Assembly (NCBI RefSeq): GCF_023715605.1
Contig: NZ_JAMBOL010000003.1
Location: forward strand, 1 to 64,000
Direction of reading: 5' to 3'
DNA: 64,000 bases
Origin: Halalkalibacter oceani
Lineage (GTDB): Bacteria; Bacillota; Bacilli; Bacillales; Bacillaceae_D
In this document: positions 1-7,806 of the stretch, piece by piece
Numbering within the stretch: the first letter of the stretch is position 1
Layout: each line of letters starts with the position of its first letter
Made by a program: the position numbers and the translations under genes
Notes under the pieces: model-generated
What the model saw: the letters and a program-made list of their open reading frames with translations, nothing else
The model's database searches: none
Told to the model about the DNA's origin: nothing

Positions 1-133
1 TCCCCTGTAAGAAATTTTAATTCGTTCTACTTCTATCCAGTAGTACTGGTGAGATTACTATTTGGTGTTAGTGAAATTTGGAGAATACACGAGTATTAGC
101 GAGAAAATTAAACTTTATTGAGGGAGGGAATCA

Positions 134-1711
134 ATGGTTACAAACCGCATAACAAATACAAGTTTTGAAGCGGACACGTTATCACCCTGGGTTTCACTAA
201 ATGGGACAATCATAAATAATGAAAGTCATTCAGGGTTTCGCGCAGTCCAATTAAGCGGAGGAATGACAAACTCATTTGTTTACCAAACTGTTCCTGTTTC
301 TCCTGGTGAAAGCTTTGAGCTTATTGTCTCACTTGCCAAAGTAGGAGACATGCCGGCACCGCCCATGACATTGGCGATTAATTACTACGACAATGCTTTC
401 AATTTTATGGATTATGGCATCATCACTCATGTAGATGTCGACAGAATACCGAATGTCGAAAACGATACTTGGATTGAAGTCTATCAAACCAGTTTGCCGG
501 CGCCAGCAGGAGCGGCACAAGCCTTAATTCTCATTAACACATTACCCGCGGAAGGCTCAGCAGATGTAATCGTAGATGACATTTCGTTACTGACAGGTAC
601 TGGGAACGGCATTGGAGTTACGGGACCAACCGGACCTCAAGGTCCCCAAGGAATTCAAGGGCCGATTGGTCCGCAGGGAATTCAAGGACCTGCCGGGCCA
701 ACTGGTGTTCCCGGAGTTACAGGACCTGCCGGACCAGCGGGTATCACCGGACCTATGGGCGCTACTGGACCGCCTGGGATAGCAGGGGTCACTGGGCCTG
801 CCGGCACCACAGGTGTTACCGGACCGCCTGGTATTACCGGGGTCACTGGAGTTACAGGGGCCACGGGTGCGCCAGGACCAGCTGGAATGACGGGAGTTAC
901 TGGAATAACTGGGGCTACCGGAGTAACTGGAGTGACGGGAATTATCGGACCTACGGGAGTCACGGGCGCGACAGGCGTTACAGGAGCGACAGGAATGACG
1001 GGACCGACGGGGGCCACCGGACCAGCTGGAGTGACGGGGATAACAGGAGCTACCGGAGTTACGGGGCCTACGGGAGTCACCGGACCAACAGGAGCCACTG
1101 GAGTTACTGGAGTCACAGGAATTACCGGACCAACAGGAGCTACTGGTCCAACTGGTGTTACGGGCGCGACAGGGGCTACCGGACCGGCAGGAGCGGGTGG
1201 AGGATTAATTACCTTCGCTTCAGGTGATACCGTATCACTTACTACTAACAGTACAGGGGAATCCGCCACTGTTTTGGCTTCAGGGTTTGGCAACTTTAGC
1301 CCTTCTATGACCGTTACAGGAGGAACTACTTTCAGTTTTCCATCAGGCGAGGCTTTTTCCTTTGTCATGCCATTTGATGCTACTGTTGATAGTATATATA
1401 TGTCTGTAACGAATCTGGCCTTTACTCCACCTTCGGGTCAACAGATTTTCCCATATGTTGCTTTAGCCACTGCACCTTCAGGCAGCAACACATTCACCAT
1501 ACTTCCTGAGACACAAACTTTTGTCACTACGCCATACATGGGGGGGACAGCTTATCCGGCAAATACAATTTTAGCTGGTGAGCTAACTGGAATTGGTGAA
1601 ACCATCCCTGCTGGCACAAGAGTTGCGATCGTTTGCGGTTTTGAAACGACCGGGTCTCCACTCGCAGCTTCTTATCTCTTTTATTATACAGGCGGGATTT
1701 CCTTAAGTTAA
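134..1711 (+). CDS. Collagen-like exosporium protein with BclB-type C-terminal domain
   Basis: 525-residue protein in three parts. Residues 1-155 form a beta-rich, carbohydrate-binding-like N-terminal domain; about 161-355 is an uninterrupted run of roughly 65 Gly-X-Y triplets dominated by GVTGPTG/GATG units; about 358-525 is a globular C-terminal domain resembling the BclB/exosporium C-terminal family, as trimeric collagen-like spore filaments have. The threonine-rich Y positions are typical of O-glycosylated spore-surface collagens. There is no Sec signal peptide, as expected for a protein assembled on the forespore from the mother cell. The ATG has an AGGGAGG ribosome site 8 bases upstream. 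The N-terminal domain is unlike the short exosporium leader of BclA, so the targeting mode is open. Collagen nature is certain from sequence; exosporium location is inferred. Confidence 0.85.
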   Translation: MVTNRITNTSFEADTLSPWVSLNGTIINNESHSGFRAVQLSGGMTNSFVYQTVPVSPGESFELIVSLAKVGDMPAPPMTLAINYYDNAFNFMDYGIITHVDVDRIPNVENDTWIEVYQTSLPAPAGAAQALILINTLPAEGSADVIVDDISLLTGTGNGIGVTGPTGPQGPQGIQGPIGPQGIQGPAGPTGVPGVTGPAGPAGITGPMGATGPPGIAGVTGPAGTTGVTGPPGITGVTGVTGATGAPGPAGMTGVTGITGATGVTGVTGIIGPTGVTGATGVTGATGMTGPTGATGPAGVTGITGATGVTGPTGVTGPTGATGVTGVTGITGPTGATGPTGVTGATGATGPAGAGGGLITFASGDTVSLTTNSTGESATVLASGFGNFSPSMTVTGGTTFSFPSGEAFSFVMPFDATVDSIYMSVTNLAFTPPSGQQIFPYVALATAPSGSNTFTILPETQTFVTTPYMGGTAYPANTILAGELTGIGETIPAGTRVAIVCGFETTGSPLAASYLFYYTGGISLS

Positions 1712-1727
1712 ATCCAGCCTGCTAAAA

Positions 1728-1758
1728 AAGTCTCTGCAATTATGCGGAGACTTCTTTT
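1728..1758 (+). terminator. Rho-independent terminator of the collagen-like gene
   Basis: Arms AAGTCTC and GAGACTT with an inner GCA/TGC pairing enclose a small loop and are followed by CTTTTAT. It lies 17 bases after the stop codon. Confidence 0.8.
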
Positions 1759-1857
1759 ATGAGCCTTACCAGACTTTAACGATTGCCCATTTTATTTGCA
1801 GAAGGAAATAAACGTAAAGAAAAGAAGTATACAAAGTGAAAAATATGGTGGTCCGCT

Positions 1858-2177
1858 ATGAAATTCAAAAACGTCATATTAATAACTGCCCTATGTGTGG
1901 TTCTCGTAATCGGGGCTGGAGTTTTGTTTGAACCATCTCCCAAAGTAGGGAGATTGATGAAGCGACCGCTGCCGTAGAAGCCGGATCAGTCGGGATTGAT
2001 AGTAACGGAATCGTCACCATTCATTATCAGGGCAAGAAATTTATCACAACGGTGGAAGAGCTCGACGCACATGATGGAACATATACGATGACAGATGAAA
2101 ACGAAAATCCAATCATGATGGCAATCATTGATCCTGACAATCTGGACCAGCTTAGGTTTGAACATTTTACTGAATGA
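1858..2177 (+). pseudogene. Frameshifted small membrane-anchored protein
   Basis: The ATG at 1858 follows a GGTGG ribosome site and opens a frame with a hydrophobic N-terminal anchor (residues 5-24), then stops at a TAG near 1975. A different frame on the same strand continues without a stop from about 1940 to the TGA at 2175-2177 and reads as a plausible soluble domain (...EAGSVGIDSNGIVTIHYQGK...). Joining the two needs a one-base change around 1948-1960 and would give a protein of about 105 residues with one N-terminal transmembrane or signal segment. I do not recognise the family. The stop overlaps an in-frame ATG of the next gene. It may be a real frameshift mutation or a sequencing error. 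Confidence 0.55.
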
Positions 2178-2203
2178 TTTCAAAAAGGAAGGGAAGGGAT
2201 TCT

Positions 2204-2662
2204 TTGAGTTCTTATCCAAAATTGCCGCTTACTGCAGCAGAAAAAGCAACATTGAAAAAAGAAAAAGTGAAAAGATGCGATATCCATAGTTTTCGCCCTG
2301 ATCAACTGGCTAATCTGCTACATATTCCTGTTGAACGAGCAAAAACGTTAAAAGGCCTGGCTGAATTTCAAACGGTACCGTCGATTGGTCCCAAATTAGC
2401 TGAAAAGCTATTGTATCAATTAAACATCTTTTCCTTATATGAAATTAAAGATAAAAACGGAGCTGAACTTTTCGATGAGTTAGAACAGCACTTAGGAGTA
2501 TGGACGGACGCTTGTGTCGAGGATCAATTACGTTGCGTAATTCACTACGCGAACCATCCGAATAGTCAGAAGCAATGGTTTGATTTCACTGAGCAACGAA
2601 AGAAGGAGCGGGACATAACAGGCTATCCGACCAACCGCCCGCAAACAGCCTGGTATAAGTAG
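2204..2662 (+). CDS. Helix-hairpin-helix protein, Cdd1 / pathogenicity-locus family
   Basis: 152 residues. The centre holds a helix-hairpin-helix segment (residues about 40-80, ...QTVPSIGPKLAEKL...) and the tail has the conserved TGYPTNRPQTAWYK-type ending of the small Cdd1 family, presumed DNA-associated but of unknown function. I chose the TTG at 2204 because AAGGAAGGG lies at the right distance upstream; an in-frame ATG at 2174 overlaps the preceding stop and has no ribosome site. The frame ends before a bidirectional hairpin. Family assignment rests on the HhH core and C-terminal motif; the biochemical role is unknown. Confidence 0.75.
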   Translation: MSSYPKLPLTAAEKATLKKEKVKRCDIHSFRPDQLANLLHIPVERAKTLKGLAEFQTVPSIGPKLAEKLLYQLNIFSLYEIKDKNGAELFDELEQHLGVWTDACVEDQLRCVIHYANHPNSQKQWFDFTEQRKKERDITGYPTNRPQTAWYK

Positions 2663-2690
2663 ACGATCAGGCTCTGATGTTGTTTATCCC

Positions 2691-2732
2691 AAAAGTTGGG
2701 TCCCAAAAGGAACAAAGGGACTCAGCTTTTTT
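2691..2732. terminator. Hairpin terminator after the HhH gene
   Basis: AAAAGTTGGGTCCC pairs with GGGACTCAGCTTTT (two G-U pairs) around a 12-base loop and ends in a run of T. It is T-flanked on one side and A-flanked on the other, so it could work in both directions. Confidence 0.7.
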
Positions 2733-2812
2733 GTCAGCCAGGAATGGACGCAAACAATAATAAGGCAAATGTCATCACGATAACAATAACAGTTCCTACC
2801 TCTCCTAAAACG

Positions 2813-3106
2813 ATGAGAAAAGGCCATCATTTAAAGAACCGCAAAGTCGCTTTAGCTGTTTCGGCCGGGATCAGGAAAGCTGATTATAGCGAGGAGGGGA
2901 GATATCGTTATACGCTCGAGCAGCTGTTGATTCCATTTGAAACGACATTCTTTTATTGCCAGGCTGATTACCGGTCCGTCTATGCATTTTACGGAACTGA
3001 GCACGCACCGGGAGCAACTGAGGAAGAAGAATTGAAGCCTAAACGTGACACCCTTAGCCGAAGCGCAAACGAATATCTTGCTTTCATTGAAGGAATGGTG
3101 AAATAA
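2813..3106 (+). pseudogene. C-terminal fragment of a flavodoxin-fold NAD(P)H oxidoreductase
   Basis: From about 2828 the frame encodes the C-terminal half of the Flavodoxin_2 (YwrO/KefF/MdaB-like) quinone reductases: a beta strand KVALAVSAG, a YTLEQLL helix, a PFETTFFYCQADY strand and a YAFYG motif close to the end. The N-terminal half carrying the FMN phosphate loop is absent; the open frame runs upstream only into the hairpin at 2691-2732 and reads there as low-complexity sequence. The usual length is 170-200 residues and about 95 remain. The opposite strand just upstream encodes a 28-residue hydrophobic stretch ending in a stop, which suggests this is a deletion junction between two former genes. 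Confidence 0.7.
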
Positions 3107-3197
3107 AAAACATGGATGATTTTTCTTAAGTGATTGTGATACACTAAGTTTACCAGTTTAGTTAATCCGTCTGTGCAGAAGAAAGGAGTATCCAGTT

Positions 3198-3263
3198 ATG
3201 AAGAAAAGATCGCTTAAAGAATTATCCTCCGGTTATGGATACTCCACTGCTGTTTTCTTTTAG
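3198..3263 (+). CDS. Possible 21-residue leader peptide upstream of ridA-like gene
   Basis: ATG at 3198 is preceded by AAAGGAG with 9-base spacing and followed by 20 codons and TAG. The peptide begins MKKRSLKELSS. Twenty bases later another potential GTG start (3285) encodes the similar MSKKRSLEKQQ in frame with the RidA-like gene, so the peptide may be a duplicated start region or a leader. Only the ribosome site and this resemblance support it. Confidence 0.3.
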   Translation: MKKRSLKELSSGYGYSTAVFF

Positions 3264-3344
3264 AAATCTCTTCAAGGGTGAAGTGTGTCTAAAAAGAGGT
3301 CGCTGGAGAAGCAGCAGAATTTTTCTAAAGACGGGAGAATATCA

Positions 3345-3743
3345 ATGGATAACAATAAAATCACGCGAAAAAACCCGGCCAATATGCCGGAACCGGTCGG
3401 CAATTACACACATATTACAAAAATTCCAAGAGGCGCGGAATTATTCGTGACATCCGGGCAAGTCGGTGTCGATCAAAACGGACAATTCCCTGACAAAATG
3501 AATGAACAAATCCAGCATACCTTTGCCAACATTCGAAAAGTCTTGGCAGCGGAAGGATTGAGCTCGAAAGATATTATTAAAGTGAATATTTGGGCGGTAG
3601 AGCCGATTGATTGGGATTTCCTCTATTCAGAGTGGGAACAGCTGTTTAGCAGCGAATATCCGGCGATGACGGTAGCCTATATTACGGCGTTAGGGCTGCC
3701 TGAAATTAAGATAGAAATCGAAATATGGGCAGCTAAAGCTTAA
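3345..3743 (+). CDS. RidA (YjgF/YER057c/UK114) family enamine/imine deaminase-like protein
   Basis: 132 residues, the family's usual length. RidA proteins are trimers that hydrolyse reactive 2-aminoacrylate and related enamines made by PLP enzymes. The family landmarks are a Gly-X-V strand in LFVTSGQVGVDQNG, an NIRKVLAAEG helix, KVNIWA, and a C-terminal PEIKIEIEIWA strand. The arginine that usually binds the substrate carboxylate, near position 105 of canonical members, is not obvious, so this may be one of the non-deaminase subfamilies. Start ATG 3345 has a GACGGGAG ribosome site; an in-frame GTG at 3285 would add 20 residues. It ends at a terminator shared with the convergent hxlR gene. Confidence 0.85.
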   Translation: MDNNKITRKNPANMPEPVGNYTHITKIPRGAELFVTSGQVGVDQNGQFPDKMNEQIQHTFANIRKVLAAEGLSSKDIIKVNIWAVEPIDWDFLYSEWEQLFSSEYPAMTVAYITALGLPEIKIEIEIWAAKA

Positions 3744-3763
3744 ACGACAGCCACACTTCATCC

Positions 3764-3804
3764 AAACATGGAACCTTTCTATTTTAAGGGTTCCATGTTT
3801 TTTT
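3764..3804. terminator. Bidirectional terminator between ridA-like and hxlR-like genes
   Basis: AAACATGGAACC pairs with GGTTCCATGTTT around a 13-base loop, followed by T7. The last codons and stop of the minus-strand hxlR gene lie inside the hairpin. Confidence 0.85.
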
Positions 3805-4135
3805 CTCCCCATTCACACATCATATCGAGAATCGGGAGAAGCGAGCGGCCGCGCTCAGATAATGAATATTCAACCTTTGGCGGAATATGTGGGAATTCTT
3901 CCCGCCTAATCAGGCCATCTGCTTCCAATTCTTTTAGCATGACGCTCAGTGTTTTGAACGAAATCGTTTCGATCTTGCGCTGTAACTCATTGAATCTCAT
4001 AACTTTATTTTCCGCCAGCCAGTACAAAATCACCATTTTATATTTGCCGCCTATTAAAGACAATGTATAACCAAACCCGGTTTTCTTTATCTCCACACGT
4101 GATGGCACACAGGTTTCTATCGTTTCATTTTTCAT
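3779..4135 (-). CDS. HxlR-family winged-helix transcription regulator
   Basis: 118 residues with the HxlR layout: an N-terminal cysteine (C9), an ALSLIGGKYKMVILYWLAE-like first helix, the MRFNELQRKIETISFKTLSVMLKELEADGLI helix-turn-helix and the VEYSLSERGRSL wing. HxlR proteins usually act as dimeric sensors of electrophiles or oxidants and control a divergent neighbour, which here is the ECF sigma gene starting at 4269. The ATG has AAGGAGC nine bases upstream. The gene ends inside the bidirectional terminator. Confidence 0.88.
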   Translation of the reverse strand: MKNETIETCVPSRVEIKKTGFGYTLSLIGGKYKMVILYWLAENKVMRFNELQRKIETISFKTLSVMLKELEADGLIRREEFPHIPPKVEYSLSERGRSLLPILDMMCEWGEKNMEPLK

Positions 4136-4268
4136 CTAAATCCGCTCCTTCGGGAAGTTCTGCTATTAATTTAACTATTGAATTGCCAGCTGTGATTATT
4201 CTTTCTTTTGTTTAAACTTGTGTATAGGATGATTATTGAAGGACAAAAAAGGGGAGAGGCATGTAATC

Positions 4269-5159
4269 ATGAACGAACAAATGTCAGAAATAGATGCTCT
4301 TTATCAAACATATCAACCATTTCTCTTTTCTATTGCCTATCGGATGCTTGGAACGATTACCGATGCTGAGGATGTCGTACAGGACTTATTTTTGAACTTC
4401 ACACCAGATCTTACTCAAATTAATGACATGAAAGCATACCTTGCCAAAATGATCACAAACCGTTGTTTAAATTTCCTGAATTCCGCCAGGTACAAAAGAG
4501 AAATATATACAGGACCCTGGCTTCCCGAACCCCAGGTACATTCAACAGAGCACCCTTTGGATAAAATAATCAACGATGAAGCTGTCTCTTATGCGTTTCT
4601 CGTTATAATGGAGCAGCTCTCACCGGCAGAACGAGCAATCTTTATTTTTAGAGAAGCACTATGTTACAGCTATAAGGAAATTGCTGAAGTTATCGGAAAA
4701 TCTGAAGCAAACTGCCGAAAAATCCACAGCCGGGCAAAAAAGAAATTAGCAGGTCAATGGCCCCTTTCCACCGGCAAAGCCGAAAAGCATAATCATCTTG
4801 TCAAAACATTTATCAAGGCTTCAACGACCGGAGAGATGTCTGAGCTGATCGAGGCTCTGTCAGAAGATGTAATAGTCGTAACTGATGGGGGCGGCAAAGT
4901 TACTTCTGCATTGAACCCGATATACAGCAAAACAAATGTCGCTGCCTTTTTATTGGGCATTAGCAAAAAAGGTGCTTTCAAAGGAAAGCTTATGCCTGTG
5001 AAAGTCAATGACCGTCCAGGTATACTTCAAATCATCGATGGTGAGCCCAGTCATGTAATCAGTTTTACTTTGGATAAAAACGAGAAATATATTGAAAGAA
5101 TTTATATTGTACTCAACCCTGATAAATTAAGTCATATTGCTATTTCCGGGTTGTCATAA
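4269..5159 (+). CDS. ECF41-type RNA polymerase sigma factor with fused SnoaL-like domain
   Basis: 296 residues. Residues about 10-75 hold sigma region 2 (FLFSIAYRMLGTITDAEDVVQD...), about 110-165 hold region 4 with its helix-turn-helix (YSYKEIAEVIGKSEANCRKIHSRAKKKL), and the last 120 residues form the SnoaL/NTF2-like extension that defines ECF41/SigJ factors. In that group the extension takes over both activation and inhibition of core binding, replacing a separate anti-sigma factor. The neighbour at 5401 is a carboxymuconolactone-decarboxylase protein, the partner family typical of ECF41, with a matching promoter. ATG 4269 follows GGGGAGAGG; the longer TTG start at 4236 has no ribosome site. 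The inducing signal is unknown. Confidence 0.92.
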   Translation: MNEQMSEIDALYQTYQPFLFSIAYRMLGTITDAEDVVQDLFLNFTPDLTQINDMKAYLAKMITNRCLNFLNSARYKREIYTGPWLPEPQVHSTEHPLDKIINDEAVSYAFLVIMEQLSPAERAIFIFREALCYSYKEIAEVIGKSEANCRKIHSRAKKKLAGQWPLSTGKAEKHNHLVKTFIKASTTGEMSELIEALSEDVIVVTDGGGKVTSALNPIYSKTNVAAFLLGISKKGAFKGKLMPVKVNDRPGILQIIDGEPSHVISFTLDKNEKYIERIYIVLNPDKLSHIAISGLS

Positions 5160-5160
5160 A

Positions 5161-5290
5161 GGGGCTGGGACAAAAGGTTGCTTTTTTACCTTTTTCCCAG
5201 CCCCTAAGCTATGAGTGGAGCCGCCACGATCTTTAAAAGCCCGATGTGAGTGGGTTTCTCACAACGGGATTGCGGCGATTTAAGCCATTG
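5161..5290 (+). repeat. Composite dispersed repeat: hairpin terminator plus GTGAG...CTCAC unit
   Basis: 5161-5204 is a strong hairpin (GGGGCTGGGA...TCCCAGCCCC) with the internal core CAAAAGGTTGCTTTTTTACC, placed as terminator right after the sigma gene. It continues into a second inverted unit, TGTGAGTGGGTTTCTCACAACGGG embedded in a longer conserved block. A related copy of the whole composite is at 49391-49508, and hairpin-only relatives are at 44844-44885 and 48844-48890. Confidence 0.7.
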
Positions 5291-5330
5291 CTGTTCCATG
5301 CTAATTAGTTTTGTCTGATCCTCTTTTTTG

Positions 5331-5357
5331 TGTCACACAATCATCCTCTATTTTGTC
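5331..5357 (+). promoter_or_regulatory. ECF41-dependent promoter of the carboxymuconolactone-decarboxylase gene
   Basis: TGTCACA at 5331-5337, a 16-base spacer, then TGTC at 5354-5357. The published ECF41 target motif is TGTCACA around -35 and CGTC around -10 with about 16 bases between. The site is 44 bases before the start codon of the partner gene and directly downstream of the sigma gene. Confidence 0.8.
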
Positions 5358-5400
5358 TTGATTAGTGAAAGACCAAAATAAAGCACTGGAGGAATGTAAG

Positions 5401-5862
5401 ATGAAACAGCGTGTCAATTATTTCAAGACTAACCCGAAGGTTTTACAGTTAATGCTTCAATTGGAGGAGTATAAGAAAACGACCGGATTTGACAGCAAAC
5501 TAATCGAATTGATTAAAATCCGCGCCTCTCAAATCAACGGCTGCGGCTTTTGCCTCGATATGCATACGAAAGATGCCCGGGCAATCGGTGAAACCGAGCA
5601 AAGAATCTATTGCTTGAGCGCATGGCGCGAAACACCCTTTTATTCAGAAAGAGAGAGGGCTGTTCTTGAATTGACTGAAGCAGTCACTACTATTTCAGCG
5701 GGCGGAGTGCCGGATGAAGTGTATGAAAGGGTCCGCAAGCATTTTGATGAAACGCAATATATCGACCTTGTCGCTATTATGATTACGATTAACGGCTGGA
5801 ATCGATTAGCCCTTGCAGCGCAACTGCTTCCGGGAGATTACGAGGCTCAAGCGGTTAAATAA
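5401..5862 (+). CDS. Carboxymuconolactone decarboxylase / AhpD-like protein (ECF41 target)
   Basis: 153 residues with the AhpD-like core: LIKIRASQINGCGFCLDMHTKDA carries the CxxC redox pair (C46, C49) and the following histidine that acts in peroxidase or proton-relay chemistry. The family covers alkylhydroperoxidase D-like disulfide reductases and true decarboxylases; CxxC plus histidine favours the redox type. The ATG at 5401 has GGAGG eight bases upstream, so the longer GTG frame at 5365 is not used. Its ECF41-type promoter and adjacency to the ECF41 sigma gene mark it as that factor's direct target. The substrate is unknown. Confidence 0.88.
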   Translation: MKQRVNYFKTNPKVLQLMLQLEEYKKTTGFDSKLIELIKIRASQINGCGFCLDMHTKDARAIGETEQRIYCLSAWRETPFYSERERAVLELTEAVTTISAGGVPDEVYERVRKHFDETQYIDLVAIMITINGWNRLALAAQLLPGDYEAQAVK

Positions 5863-5896
5863 GGATGAGGAGGTTGGATCGCTTTTCGTAACCTTA

Positions 5897-5932
5897 ACAA
5901 GCCCTCATCTCAACAATGAGGTGAGGGCTTGT
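5897..5932. terminator. Terminator hairpin between the AhpD-like gene and the ABC exporter
   Basis: ACAAGCCCTCATCTC pairs with GAGGTGAGGGCTTGT across the loop AACAAT. Little T-run follows on the plus strand, but the stem is long and separates convergent genes. Confidence 0.65.
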
Positions 5933-5997
5933 ATAACTCGAGTTATCAACTTCATGTAACTGGCTAAGATGGTTGTGGCAAATCTCCCATGGAATTA

Positions 5998-6699
5998 TTA
6001 CTTTTGCTCAGCAAATCTCCACCATGCAACAGTACCGACAAACCCTGCTATTCCCGTAGTGACAAGAATTGAGATGCTGATGAATCCGATATCAGTTCCG
6101 GTTAGAAGCAGCACCGGTATAGTCCAGGGGAAATAAGGGCCGATCCCCAGCTGCATGACTACATTGGAAACAATAACGATGACAAACGTCAGCCCGATCG
6201 GGGCGAGGTAACCTTTGGTAACATTTGCTAATAAAGCGCTCGTTGTACTGACCACTGTAATCAATAGCGATATCGTCATGAAAGTTGAAAAGATACCTAA
6301 AATAAAAGGTAACGAACCATCACTGACTCCAAGGAGGATTCCCGCTCCTACGAGTACCAAAAAGGAAAAAATCGCCAAAAGCACATTCCACATTGTAATA
6401 ACGATGAATTTAGACAACACACTATACCATTTCGAAATCGGCTTGACGAGAAGATCCTTGATCGTGTTGTCCGTGTACTCCCGTCCAAAGACCCATGCGG
6501 ATGTAAAGGAAAATCCAACCACCAGCAAGGAAGCGATGGAACCAAGCAAACCTGAAAAATAGGTCTCCCAATTGTCCCCAGAACTATTGAAGAAACCGAC
6601 CATTGCAGGCAAGATTGCAAATGCCGCAAGGATAACCCAAAACACCGTGGAACGCCAGACTTTACGTACTTCATTATGAATAAAGGAAAGTATATTCAT
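5998..6699 (-). CDS. ABC-2 type transporter permease
   Basis: 233 residues with six predicted transmembrane helices, an N-terminal NEVRKVWRSTVFW amphipathic start and a conserved cytoplasmic EYTDNTIKDLL motif after helix 2. These are typical of ABC-2 permeases related to NatB/BcrB/YtrC that export peptides, antibiotics or ions. It overlaps the ATPase gene by 4 bases and forms an exporter with it. The adjacent divergent two-component system suggests induction by a cell-envelope stress or antimicrobial. The substrate cannot be read from sequence. Confidence 0.88.
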   Translation of the reverse strand: MNILSFIHNEVRKVWRSTVFWVILAAFAILPAMVGFFNSSGDNWETYFSGLLGSIASLLVVGFSFTSAWVFGREYTDNTIKDLLVKPISKWYSVLSKFIVITMWNVLLAIFSFLVLVGAGILLGVSDGSLPFILGIFSTFMTISLLITVVSTTSALLANVTKGYLAPIGLTFVIVIVSNVVMQLGIGPYFPWTIPVLLLTGTDIGFISISILVTTGIAGFVGTVAWWRFAEQK

Positions 6700-7640
6700 G
6701 ATTGAATCCTCCCTGCCGTACGAATAGCTCGCAGAAAATAACCTTCCAGATCTTCAGTTACAATACTCAAATGTGTAGGAGGCTGATTGAAGCGCACTAA
6801 CAGCTCCGCAAGCTTTTCAGGCTGTGCTATCGCTCGGGCTTCCGTAAGTTCTAGACGTCCGTCAGCTGTATTCTTGACATCATATCCATGCTCCGTGAGA
6901 ATACGCTGCATCGTGCTTTGATCGCGTCCATTTAGAACCAAACGTTTTTCAAGCGACTGCTGCAGCTGATTCATTTTCATATCCTGGATCAGCTGTCCTT
7001 GGTGCATAATCCCGATGCGGTCGACCAATTTGGCCAGTTCCTCCAACAGATGGCTCGATATGAATATCGTAACGCCAAAGTTTCTTGATAAATCAAACAG
7101 CAGCTCTCTGATCTCAACGACACTGGCCGGATCAAGACCGTTAGTCGGTTCATCGAGAATCAAAATTTCCGGGTTATGAATCAAAGCCTTCGCCAATCCA
7201 ATCCGCTGCTTGTTCCCTAAAGAAAGATTTTTGGCTTTTTTGTTTTTATGAATATCGAGACCAAGCTTCTGAAGCACACGGTCAATGGACTTGTGATCAG
7301 TAATCAATTGCATTCTGCGTGCAATATCCAGGTTTTCCATTACCGTCAGCTCCGGATAGAAAGTTGCTTCCTCCAAATATCCTACTTTGTCCCATAGTTG
7401 ATAGTTGCCGAAATCAACCTTGCTGCCCAACATGTAGATGCTGCCGGAGGACGGTTTAAGCAACGACAGAAGCATCTTGATGGTCGTTGTTTTGCCGGCC
7501 CCGTTCAAACCGAGAAAGCCGAAGATCTCCCCGCTGTTTACTTCAAGCGAAAGGTCGCTGACGGCGCGGTATGAGCCAAAGCTTTTGCTAACATCTTCCA
7601 ACTGTATTGCAGAGGAGATGCCTGTTTTATTTTTACTCAT
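6696..7640 (-). CDS. ABC exporter ATP-binding protein (BcrA/NatA type)
   Basis: 314 residues. It has Walker A GLNGAGKTT (about residue 43), an LSLGNKQRIGLAKAL signature, Walker B LILDEPTNGLDP and a switch histidine in ISSHLLEE. About 90 residues after the nucleotide-binding domain resemble the C-terminal extension of bacitracin- and lantibiotic-immunity ATPases. The ATG at 7640 follows AGGAGTGG. It is first in a two-gene operon with the ABC-2 permease and is divergent from the response regulator at 7807, an arrangement seen for TCS-controlled resistance exporters. Confidence 0.93.
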   Translation of the reverse strand: MSKNKTGISSAIQLEDVSKSFGSYRAVSDLSLEVNSGEIFGFLGLNGAGKTTTIKMLLSLLKPSSGSIYMLGSKVDFGNYQLWDKVGYLEEATFYPELTVMENLDIARRMQLITDHKSIDRVLQKLGLDIHKNKKAKNLSLGNKQRIGLAKALIHNPEILILDEPTNGLDPASVVEIRELLFDLSRNFGVTIFISSHLLEELAKLVDRIGIMHQGQLIQDMKMNQLQQSLEKRLVLNGRDQSTMQRILTEHGYDVKNTADGRLELTEARAIAQPEKLAELLVRFNQPPTHLSIVTEDLEGYFLRAIRTAGRIQS

Positions 7641-7806
7641 CAGATAACCACTCCTAACTTTTAATTTTCCACTCTGTGACTTTGTGTGAAGCCTACCTGC
7701 ACTCTAATTTTCAAACATCAACTGAACCTCAATTTTTACGTCGCAGCATTGTTGATATTCAGTTTATCTTTCAGGAGTATACTAGTAGAAAAGGGGGAGA
7801 CAGACA

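Noticed and set aside
613-1197. Tandem 9-18 bp repeats resembling a CRISPR or minisatellite array
   Set aside because: The repeats follow codon periodicity of Gly-X-Y triplets and have no spacers of constant length.
682-1368. Minus-strand ORF with PVGPVTPV repeats
   Set aside because: It is the antisense shadow of the collagen repeat on the plus strand; GGxCC-rich repeats stay open in several frames and there is no ribosome site.
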